The position numbers and the translations under genes are program-made. A model generated the notes under the pieces. It was not told where the DNA came from and did not search any database. It was given only the letters and a program-made list of their open reading frames with translations. From Triangularia verruculosa (lineage: Eukaryota > Ascomycota > Sordariomycetes > Sordariales > Podosporaceae), in NCBI GenBank assembly GCA_033296885.1, contig MU863990.1, positions 1 to 64,000 on the forward strand: a stretch of DNA of 64,000 nt, read 5' to 3'. Position 1 is the stretch's first letter. Each line of letters begins with the position of its first letter. Shown here piece by piece: positions 54,964-64,000 of the stretch.

Positions 54964-57780
54964 ATGACTGCGCCTATCAACACGCCGTCGACAGGGGCGG
55001 CAAAGGATGTTGCTTCGGCCAGGAAGCGCAGAAGAAGAGCCCCCGCGGGCGGAGCGGCCGACGACTGCTTTACTTGCGCCAAGCGGAATGTGAAGTGCGA
55101 CCGGAGGAGACCATACTGCTCGCAATGTTTGGAGATTGGGAATGAGTGTTCTGGGTATAAGACGCAGCTCACATGGGGTGTTGGTGTGGCGAGTCGAGGC
55201 AAGCTTCGCGGGTTGTCGTTGCCCATTGCGAAGGCGCCTCCAGTCAACCAGGGCAAGACGAGTCTGCCGAGCATCAAGTCACCAACAACCACGACTCGCT
55301 CCCGGACAACGTCCGTTGCTTCAACAGGTCAATGGCCCGCCGAGCAGGATGAACGGGCTGTCCGTGGGGATATCGAAATGGCCCATGGACGAAGCCCCTC
55401 TGTGACGATACCACCTTTCCACCACCACCACCACCCTTACGACATGTCACACATGTCACCTACCGAGTCCGCACCGCCAGGATGGACTCACATTCCTTTC
55501 TCCTCCAGCATGCCGCCGACTGCTGACGGAACAAGGTTCCCTCCTCCCCGTGGTCTGCACATTGCCGTCTCAACACCAGGAGACATGATGATGCATAGGG
55601 AGATGGTTCACACGCCTTTGGACACAATGAGCGAGGTCGACTACATGTCCCCTATTGCTCATTCGTTCCCCCGGGATGAGGTCCCCCAATACATTCACAG
55701 TCCTATTGTTTACGAGGGATTCCACGGTCACGGATCACCCGTTCCCCAAAGCCCACCTGCCGGTATCATGATTGAGCAACCGCGGGTACCAACCTCATGC
55801 CCCAGCCTTATTTACGGCCCATCAGAACCCGCTTCGAGCCTTCAGTCTCACATCTCTCACGCAGATGTTTTGGAAACCCAATTGAGTCGCAAGCTCCCGC
55901 ACGAATGCGACGTCTTGGGTGAGTTTTCTTACCCACAACAACCGTTCCGCATACGCTGACTTCAAGACGCAAAAGTTCCCGGAACGCCAGACTTGGACAC
56001 CTACAGCAGCAGCGCCCAGTCTCATCACGGGCCGTTTTGGGCCTCCTCAAATGCGGACGAGGAACCAATCTCTCACAATACCAACGAAAGGAGCCAAGCT
56101 CCCTGGCTAAACTCATATCCCTCACAGTCACCCTCACCAGGCCTGCAAGTGAGCTCAGATCTCGCCACCAAGATGCCGTTTTTCATCGATTATTACGAGA
56201 AGTCCATGTGCCCTAGCATGGTGTTTATCGATGGACCCAACAATCCGTTCAGAGAACACATTCTCGGTCTTGCCAACAACAGCCGGAGTCTACAGCACGC
56301 CATCTGCGCGCTGGCTGCCTGTAATCTGAGGATGAAACGAAGGCTCAGCCTTGGTCATCACAGCTTCGACATGTCAGAGAAGAGAATAGATGGCAGCCCA
56401 GTCGAAAGCTCCTCTGATGGCCAGGGCGATCAGTCATTGACTGAAGAGTATCAACATCGAAACTTGGCGGTACGGCTGCTTGATGAACAGCTCAATGACG
56501 CAGAGAAGTCGACACAAGACTCAGTTTTGGCAACCATTTTGCTACTCTGCCATTACAGAATGGCGGAGTCAGGGGTTGCCAAGTTCCACACCCAGTTTGC
56601 CGGAGTCAAGAAGATTCTCGGCATGCGCCGGATGTCTCCTTACCCACCATCAAGAGATTCCGCCTGGATGGAGGCTCTTTTCACATGCTTTGACGCCATC
56701 TCTGCCAGTGTTAACGATAGAGAAGCCCAGCTCAACACAAGCTTTTACGGTGTTCTCCCTGATGCACAGCTCCTACCACCTGGAGCTGAGAACCTCGTCG
56801 GCTGCGACCGCGAGCTCTTTAGGACCATTATTAAGCTTGGCCGACTTAACCTGCTCTCCCAGCAGCGGCCAGTCCAGAACCTCCTTGCCTCCTCGCCACT
56901 CCCACGCGCCAATGAAGCCACGCGTTCCGTCTCCCCGCTCGGGGCCCCTTTCAAGTCATCTCCTCTCCTCGGTGGACCCGACCACCGTCACAGCCTCTTC
57001 GGCGGGCTTCCCCACCCCATCAACAGCAGTGTTCGCTTTGACGGTAACGGCTTCGGCTCGACCCTTGATGACAATGAGCACCTTGGCGCCAATTCTATGC
57101 AATCACCCTCCGCCTACGATGACCACCGAAGCGCTTTCTGGCGTGAGTGGAAGGAGGCTCGCATTGCTCTCCAAACCTGGGAATTCGATGCCAACCGCGT
57201 CCGGGCCTCGCTTACTGGCCCACCACTCCCTCTTCCTTCCCTCTCATCTTCCCCAACCTCTCCAGGAGTGGGAATGGGCGTCGGCACCGGCATGAACGGC
57301 ACCACCCCACCGCCAACCACAACTCAGATCCGCGACCTTAGCTCGCTCTCCGAAGCCTTCCGATATGCTGCCCTCCTTTACACCGAGCGCCTCGCAAGCC
57401 CTCACTCGCCGTCCACCCACAACAACTTCCGCAACCTTGTCTCTCAAGTAGTGTACTACGCCACCAGCCTCGAAGCCGGCTCCAGCGCGGAGAAATTCCT
57501 GCTCTGGCCACTCTTCATCGCCGGAAGCGAGTGCGTCAATGAGCTACAGCAGAACATTGTCCGCTCCAAGTGCAGAGAGATCATGAACCGCAGCGGATAC
57601 ATGAACAACCTTGCCGCCTTGGAAGTACTCGAAAGACTGTGGGCCGGCGAAGGGGTCCAGGTTAAGGACGAGTACAACAGGATGAGACCAGGGACAGCAG
57701 GGCAGCAGCAAAGAGGGGGGCCGTTTAACTGGATCAAGTGCATTGGGGGCAGCCAAGAGGTGGAATGGATCATGTTCTGA
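54964..57780 (+). CDS. Zn2Cys6 transcription factor with fungal-specific regulatory domain
   Basis: Exons 54964-55918 and 55991-57780, intron 72 nt (GTGAGT donor), 914 residues. It is a nuclear DNA-binding regulator. A basic run (RKRRRR, 20-25) precedes the binuclear zinc cluster with cysteines 35, 38, 45, 52, 55 and 62 (CX2CX6CX6CX2CX6C). Directly after it, a stretch with GYKTQLTWGVGVASRGKLRG looks like a family-specific extension. The middle is Ser/Pro/His-rich with five consecutive His. The C-terminal half matches the fungal-specific regulatory domain type 2 (MPFFIDYYEKSMCPSMVF, LQHAICALAACNL, DSVLATILLLCHYRMAES, LLWPLFIAGSEC). I cannot assign a named gene or target. A second acceptor 24 nt upstream (AG at 55965-55966) is also in frame and would add eight residues. 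The gene sits alone behind a 9.5-kb gap. Confidence 0.92.
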
Positions 57781-59842
57781 TGAATGAACTTTGGGTGGGG
57801 AGAGGGAGCAGCATACATACATGATGATGAAATGAAAGGAAAGTTAGTTGCCCAGGATATGGCAACACAACAGTGAGGCCAACAAGACGGTTGTGTCTTG
57901 AGCATTACACACACACACATACATACCAACATCTCCATGTCTATAACCATCATCCCTTTTTTTCTTTTTATTATACCTACCATTGTTCTACCTGTCAGGG
58001 TGTTTTACAGGGAAGCGAAAGCGCGCCACTACAAGAGAGAGCAGGTTCTTGAGGGTTGACTTAGGGGTTAACATGTTTTATCAAACACAATTGTTCAAAA
58101 TTCTTCAAACATTTAGAAACCACTTTTTATGACTCTTTTGCACATGCAATTCGTGACATGCTTGGACTACTGAGCACGGACATAGAAGGGCTTTTTCTTC
58201 CATACACTCTGTAGCCGAGGTGTATCACATCATCTCGCTTCACAATGCGTAGCTCAAAGTGGGTGTGGCCTTTTAGACGCAGGTAGCTGTTTAGAGAGAC
58301 GGATCGTATCAAGTTTGCATACAGATCTTTCTTGGGAGTGTACATAGGTCAGTGGGCTTCGGGTGCCCTCGTTTACTTGAAGAGAATGTTTGGACTGATA
58401 TGTGAACACCTTTTGCACATACGACCTCTTGGAAGTTGCTGAATTCTGTGGGTAGATGGATTCCTGGGAATGCCATGCCTCAGATGGGTCTTTCTCCAAC
58501 TCACCTACGGACACGCGGCACCGACATACCCACACTTGCAAGAGGGGCCCTTCTCGGGTGAGCAAACATTCAGGGTACTCCAGGTTACATCAAGCAGGAA
58601 ATCCACCTCACTCAACCAACTGTGTGATACATATGTAGTATCAAGGTACAAGGGAGGTACATTCATCTCATCTGATCGACAGACACCGACATGACCCCCC
58701 TCCTGTCCATTGGCTGTATAATACCTGTCTCTATCACATATTCAGACCCAAAAGCTATCCCCCATCTGGCTCTCCCGGGTCCGGTTACAACCCGCTGCGG
58801 CTTGGTCTGCCACAGCCTGCCATTGACAGAGAGCTTCGAGAGAAAAAAACACAAAAAGAACTGTCGGTGAATGAATCGAGCCCACCTTAACCGGTTCCTT
58901 GACATCGATATCCCATATCTCCCGTCTCGAGATAGCCCTCTTCACAGAAGTATACATGACAAAACAGAGTGGGATGACTACTCGATGAAGTCGAGATAAA
59001 GCACGCAATCTATAATGTAACTGAACTGCACAAAACCTACCCTTCTCTCTTGGTTACTCTCGTCGATGGGGTCAACGACAGGGGGCGCATAAAAAAAAAG
59101 AAAACATACCGAGAAGCTTGTGCTGTGTCCTGCTGTTTGGTTGCCCTCCCACGTAGCAGAGGCAAGAGAAGGTGGATCATGAGGCGGAGGAGGAGGGCCG
59201 CTCGCCGGCTCGCCATCTTGAGGTTGGAGCACAGGCTCAGGTTCAGAGAACAGGGTGGACTTGCACAATCAAGGACCTGCCCGATCGGAGATTCTAGCCC
59301 TGGAAGGAAAGGTTGCGTGGGGGAAGGGACTTGAGCTAGTAGAGGAGGGGGATGTGCATGGGGATGATGGAGATGGGGAGACAATGAATGGCGAGAGGCA
59401 TCTGCAAGCCACAGCTCCGCACAAAAAGCTGGGGGGCTGGCCACCTGTCCGACTTCCTGGCGAGAGAGGGGCAACAGGCAAGCGGAGGAGGAGACAAGAG
59501 GAGAGAAAGAGGGGAAAAAAAGTCGCCGATAACTTTCGGTATTCTGTAGTGTATTGGGTCGTCAGGACATGTGTAGCTAGTGGGGAAAACGACCCCATCT
59601 CCATAGATCAACACTGTTAACCGCGCTCGCCCTAACCAAACACCACTGATTCGTGAGAATGATATGTTGATCTGTCCCCAAGACCCCCAAGACGCCGCTA
59701 GAAGATGCAAAGAATAAAAAGAAGAAGAGAGCTCGCGCCCCTCCAGCAGAGCAGAGCAAGCCACAAAGGAGGGGGGAAAGGAGGGTGTCACCTGAGAGAC
59801 TATCGATTGATCGGCCACGATAGCTAGGTTGATCGAAAGTCA

Positions 59843-59883
59843 TCTAGAAATGACCTTCTAGAAAGACTAGAACCCGTCTAGAA
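59843..59883. repeat. Four CTAGAA repeats, heat-shock-element-like
   Basis: CTAGAA occurs four times in 41 nt (GAA at 59847, 59861, 59870 and 59881). One copy reads TTCTAGAA, a perfect TTCnnGAA pair as bound by heat-shock factor. The spacing is not the strict 5-bp HSF phasing, and no gene starts within 1.4 kb, so function is unclear. Confidence 0.35.
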
Positions 59884-61107
59884 GCCTGTTTGGAAGGTCA
59901 AAAGAGTGATGAGAACGAAGTGGTGTGGTGTGCTACAGCTTGGTGGCTGCATTTTGGCTGCAAGCGGCACACCATCTCCGTTGGCACAATCGCTGCCCAG
60001 AGATTGTGAACTCATTAGTTTTGTTAACCCTGGATATAACAGATATGCACTGTCATCGATATAAGAGAGGAGCTCTGCTATCTTTTCGCCTGGCCGCGGG
60101 GTATGTAGGAAACGTGTAACTAGGTCTCCTGTTGCATACACGCGACCACAACCGGGGTTAGGTTGTTTTATCTGGGGAAGTGGGTGGAGAGAAACGTCCG
60201 GCTTTGCTTGTTGACCTGGGAGGTACTTCCAACGACGACCAGAGACGCAGTCAGCAGCAAAAAAGACGGGATATGCGCCATGGCTGCAAGCTGCAAGCAA
60301 GAAGCAGGTTGTGTTCTCCCGTAGCGACGCGACCAAGACTGCTCCGTAGAGAGGGGTGTTGGCATCCCGCGATCACACCGGGCCATACCACAACGGGAAG
60401 GCAGTTCAAGATCTGGCGGAAGACGTGATTTGCCGTGGTGGTCTGTGGTCGGGGAGCTCGTCGGTTACCACTGAGGAGACGAACCCTGAAGCTCGGATGT
60501 TGGGCAGATAAAACTGAAGAGTTATCTCCCTGCTTGCATATTCGGTTTTGGACGTGATCGTGGGGGCCTATGGGGAGATGTGTTGGGCAGCATTCAAGCA
60601 GAAGGGAGGTTACCAGAAGAGGCACCTCTGAACCGCTCTATTACACCAAAAGCTAAGATTAGACACCGAGATGCTCTGACAAAATGAGGCACCTACCGGA
60701 TCCGAAGCATCACTTCATTCCACCAAATGACAGGCGGGATTTTCTCAACCAGTCGGTCGATTTGCAAAGATGGTTGACGGTGTCGAGGCCAAGCTCATCT
60801 TGCCAAGACGCGAGAGGGTCCTTGAATGTCAAGACTTGCATGTGACAGCCAGGCGAGGCTGTGACTCGAAAGAAACGGTGATGAAGGCTTCATAGAGATG
60901 TATTATTACTCAAGACGGAGACATCACGACGAGCTCAAAGTCAGGTTCTTAACGAAACGGTGCTGGGTCACAGACGGGAAGCTGAAGTTGAAGTTGAAGA
61001 ACAAATGCATTGTTGTAATCTTACAATTCTGCATGTCTTGAATCACGGACGGCTTGCCAGCCTCTTCAGTTGGCAGTGACTGTGCCAGCTGCCACCTCTC
61101 AAAAGCT

Positions 61108-61189
61108 TTATCGCATCGGCGATAACACAACGATAAGACAAAAAACAGAACCCCACCAAACAGGAAAATCTTATCTTATCGGCCTTATC
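61108..61189. promoter_or_regulatory. Cluster of six GATAA/TTATC motifs upstream of nop16
   Basis: Six GATAA cores in either orientation lie at 61108, 61121, 61132, 61171, 61176 and 61185, about 140-220 nt before the nop16 ATG. GATA-type zinc-finger factors bind this core; in fungi these include nitrogen, light and siderophore regulators. Which factor, if any, acts here is inference. Confidence 0.45.
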
Positions 61190-61328
61190 GGCTCAATTCC
61201 AGAATTTTTGGCCGCCATGGGACAGCAGGCGCAACGCCAGCAGCGCAATTGATCACTGCTAGCCATCGCCAATTGATACCATCACCAACCTCCTTCTCCC
61301 CATCAGACAGCCTCCAAGGAATTGAAAA

Positions 61329-62072
61329 ATGGGTCGCGAACTTCAAAAGCGCAAGGCGCGCTCCTCGCGCTCCAAAGTCAAGATGCCCAACCGTCCCAAG
61401 AAGGCCCTGAACCCCCTAGGCAATAGCATCATCGCAAAGAACTGGTACCTAGCTTCCATCCCATCCCCTGCCCTCTCTCCCTCTCTCCCCCCGCTCATTT
61501 TAATGTTTGACTTTAATAGGGACAAGAAACAAACCCTCTCCCAAAACTACACCCGCTTCGGCCTCGTCGCCAAACTCGGCAAAACCACAGGCGGCACCGC
61601 CCCCTCGGACAGGTCCAAGCTCCGCACCGACGTCCAGGACCCCCTCGCCGTGCAGTCCTACTCCAACTCGGGCTCCCTCCGCGTCCGCGAGGTAAAAGTC
61701 GAGCGCGACCCAGAAACCGGCAAGATCATCAGGATCCTCAAGGACACCAACCCGCTCAACGACCCGTTAAACGATCTCGAGTCTGGCGACGAGGAGGAGC
61801 CGACCGCGAAGAAGGAATACGAAGAGTGGAGCGGGTTAGCGGGGGAGACGTACGAGAAGAGCGAGGTGCTGAAGGCGCTGGAGAGGGAGGCGAACAGAGA
61901 GGTGGAGGCCAAGCCAAGGCATCAGAGTGATCGGGAGAGGGAGTGGCTGCAGAGGTTGGTGGATAGGCATGGGGAGGATATTGCGGCGATGGCGAGGGAT
62001 ATGAAGCTGAATCCTATGCAGCAGACGCCCGGGGATCTGAAGAGAAGGTTGAAGAAGGCGGGTTTGATCTAA
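61329..62072 (+). CDS. nop16: Nop16, 60S ribosome biogenesis protein
   Basis: Exons 61329-61444 and 61520-62072, intron 75 nt, 222 residues (yeast Nop16 is 231). Nop16 is a nucleolar pre-60S assembly factor. The start MGRELQKRKARSSRSKVKMP and PKKALNPLGNSIIAKNW are the family N-terminus, continuing after the splice as DKKQTLSQNYTRFGLVAKLG. An acidic centre (LESGDEEE) and a conserved end (WLQRLVDRHGEDIAAMARDMKLNPMQQTPGDLKRRL region) complete it. The intron (GTACCT donor, TTTGACT branch, AATAG acceptor) has no stop and is a multiple of three, so a continuous 247-residue reading also exists; the family sequence shows it must be removed (W split across the junction). Lys/Arg-rich ends fit nucleolar targeting. 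A GATA cluster lies upstream. Confidence 0.93.
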   Translation: MGRELQKRKARSSRSKVKMPNRPKKALNPLGNSIIAKNWYLASIPSPALSPSLPPLILMFDFNRDKKQTLSQNYTRFGLVAKLGKTTGGTAPSDRSKLRTDVQDPLAVQSYSNSGSLRVREVKVERDPETGKIIRILKDTNPLNDPLNDLESGDEEEPTAKKEYEEWSGLAGETYEKSEVLKALEREANREVEAKPRHQSDREREWLQRLVDRHGEDIAAMARDMKLNPMQQTPGDLKRRLKKAGLI

Positions 62073-62910
62073 GGGGGTTAATGCACATTATGGCGGAAGA
62101 GTTGCTTTCGGCGAAAGGGTTCATTGTTCATGTCACTCATAGTATCGGCGTTTCTGGTGTTCTCCTTTCATTAATCTATGACGGAAATGGAAAATTTGGA
62201 GGTTTGGCTATCAAGGACTTGGACCCCGAGTTTGATGAAGACGGTTGAATGGGCGTCGTTCAGGCAGTTGAACAAGATGTCGGATCAGGTTACTGGGCTT
62301 GAATGGCAGTAAAGTCTTACCGCCTGCCCCAACATCTTGCTCGACAGTATGTTCAGCCGACATCATCCCAATCCACATCTACCGTGAATCTAACGGCAAA
62401 GTAGACTACAAGAACTGAAGAAGGTGTCGGACTGATTAATCTGAGTTTTGGACTGGTTGATTTGAGGGGTTGGCCTCACGAAGTCGAAATCACTATAATG
62501 CTGCGTCATTAGCGCTACCATTCACACACACAAAACAAGCAAGTCTTTTGACAACTAACACTCCTATTCAGTTTCATGATATCTTCATTTTCGTGTAAAC
62601 AATGACCCTCTTCTCCCTGACGCCAGAAACCACACAATGTTTCATGAGGATTGTAAATCGTTGACCATATTGTATATGAAAATCGCACAAGCCAAATGCC
62701 GCCATGTACAACTCCGCCGTCCGGAAACAAGAAACACAGAAGCAATAAAACACCCTCCCGGCTAATCCATCAAACCATACCATGCCAGTCGCTTGCGTTT
62801 GCTCCAAAATGAAACCAACCTCCTTCCCCCTGACCCAAACATGCTTTGCTGTCCGGTCCTGTCATAGACTTCCGCCATCTCACCTTTTGACGTTTTGATC
62901 ACCTCACCCT
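62073..62910. other. Convergent 3' flanks of nop16 and the MARVEL gene
   Basis: 838 nt between convergent genes, moderately AT-rich. Beside the MARVEL stop codon lies a stem-loop-capable palindrome (62896-62929). No gene is seen. Confidence 0.45.
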
Positions 62911-63997
62911 TCACCGGTGAAGGTGATCATAGTTTCCCTGCGGGAACCTCGCCGGCCCGGTTCTATCTTCCTCCTCGTCATATGTGCCAACACTTGGAGC
63001 CTGATATCTGCTATTCATCGACCCTCCCAGCGTTGACGCACCTCCACCCATGGCTGAAACTCGTCCCGAGTGGTACTCGGTGTCATCGTCGAACGGGTTC
63101 GCGTTGGCCTCTCCTCTCCTGAACGGGTTGTCCAAGTAAGAGCTGCTCACTGTGCTGGCCGCGGCCGGTCCGCCGACGGTGCTGCCGTATGGGTCAGAGA
63201 AATCCGACTTGGGGGCGCCATATGGGTCCGAACTGTAATCCGATCGCGCACCGCCGTAAGGAGCAGGCCTGTCATCGTCCTCGGCGTCGTGGATGTTGAC
63301 TGGGGCATAGGCTTCCTCGTCGTGGGGAGCGAGGGAGAAGGCGGCCTTGTCAGGATCGATGTTTTGGCTGTCGCCACCGCCGCGGTTGCCACGATCGTAG
63401 CCGGGGAGGCGGTTGTTCCATTGGTAGTACTTGAGGGTCCAGATGCTAAGGAAGGTTGTGGCGCAGAAGAAGAGGCTACGAATTGTTAGTATGGGGGTTT
63501 GAGATAGGATGATGGCGGAGCAGGGGTCAGGACATACAAGACGAATACTCCCATGCCAACAATAGCTTTGCTGATACTACAAACATCCCCGCAGAGACCA
63601 GAAGAGTTATAGGCCGCCTGCGTCGCAAAGGCAGAAAGCCAGATGATGGTGAAGATGACGTCGACCAAGACCATCACCGTGGGGTTGGCGATCTTGCGCG
63701 TCCGGGGGAAGCGAGGGGCGCCGATGAGATAGATCCATGCTGGTAACGTTAGGAAGAACTACCATCAAGTATTACTGTCAGTATCGTTGTCACCGCCAAA
63801 AATGAGGGGATATAGGGAAGGCTGAGACATACCACTCCAAATGTCCAGCCGTTGTTGCCCACAATCTTTGCTTTTTCGGCCCGAAACACAGCAATCTCGA
63901 GACACCATAGTACAAACGCAAAGACGATCTGTGCTATGTGGAATGCGAGCTTGAAGGCCGGGATTTGCTCGGCGTCGAGCTCAAAGTCTTCCCACAT
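62911..63997 (-). CDS. MARVEL-type four-helix membrane protein
   Basis: Exons 63997-63833, 63758-63538 and 63475-62911; introns of 74 and 62 nt (GTATGT donors; CTGAC and ACTAACA branches); 316 residues. MARVEL-domain proteins sit in plasma-membrane or eisosome-type domains; this one has no assigned function. Four hydrophobic helices are clear: AFKLAFHIAQIVFAFVLWCL (about 14-33), a second across the first splice (FFLTLPAWIYLIGA), VMVLVDVIFTIIWLSAFATQ, and a fourth across the second splice (IVGMGVFVFLFFCATTFLSI). Two Cys in the loop SSGLCGDVCS may pair. The long hydrophilic C-terminal tail is rich in Asp, Gly, Ser and Tyr with repeated DPYG units and ends HLHR. The ATG lies three bases from the window end, so its promoter is outside. 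Confidence 0.85.
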
Positions 63998-64000
63998 CTT

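Larger units (their letters stand above)
57781..61328. other. 3.5-kb intergenic region upstream of nop16
   Basis: It contains the Zn2Cys6 3' flank with a CA/CATA microsatellite near 57907-57926, a CTAGAA cluster at 59843-59883 and a GATA cluster at 61108-61189, both listed. Frames up to about 160 codons overlap on both strands without family features. No RNA gene recognised. Confidence 0.45.

Overview
The window looks like a chromosome segment of a filamentous ascomycete, most likely a Sordariomycete and probably Sordariales. The reasons are many short spliceosomal introns (48-145 nt, CTAAC/CTGAC-like branch points, AG acceptors), an AA11-type chitin monooxygenase, a Zn2Cys6 regulator, and a 5.8% GC tract beside a repeat carrying CpA-to-TpA changes, the mark of repeat-induced point mutation (RIP). 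The order assignment is inference. I found no tRNA, rRNA, CRISPR array, plasmid or phage gene, and no recognisable biosynthetic cluster.

Layout. 1-1250: RIP-like AT tract, a long inverted repeat with a 22-nt loop, and the 3' remnant of a fructosamine-kinase-like gene. 1942-8774 (+): copper homeostasis CutC, a secreted alkaline phosphatase with Pho4/NUC-1-type E-boxes upstream, and acetoacetyl-CoA synthetase with three CCTCGG elements upstream. 9047-23581 (-): APC/C subunit Cdc16/Apc6 and the 3872-residue SAGA/NuA4 scaffold Tra1. 25256-29128 (-): an AA11-type lytic polysaccharide monooxygenase and an AIG2-like gamma-glutamylcyclotransferase. 30163-40001: Yih1/IMPACT (+), an F-BAR/DEP/RhoGAP protein (-), a membrane dipeptidase (+), mitochondrial ribosomal protein uS13m (-) and a METTL25-like methyltransferase (+). 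42759-45445 (+): a CASTOR-like ACT-domain protein and a flavin-reductase-like protein. 45446-54963: a 9.5-kb stretch without a confident gene. 54964-63997: a 914-residue Zn2Cys6 factor (+), nucleolar Nop16 (+) and a four-helix MARVEL-type membrane protein (-).

Most genes are housekeeping, and I see no single pathway linking them. Three have nutrient-sensing relatives or nutrient-type promoters: Yih1 (Gcn2 pathway), the CASTOR-like protein (animal relatives sense arginine for TORC1), and the phosphatase and acetoacetyl-CoA synthetase. Their proximity is probably chance.

The most unusual observations are: the RIP-graded hairpin repeat; two GC-AG introns with related donors, one placed directly after the initiator ATG; two stop-free, in-frame introns (tra1, nop16) that continuous-ORF gene calling would retain; loss of the arginine finger in the RhoGAP domain; a C-to-G strand-composition switch along several genes; and small candidate genes in the larger gaps. 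All gene models are read by eye from the sequence; none has transcript support here.
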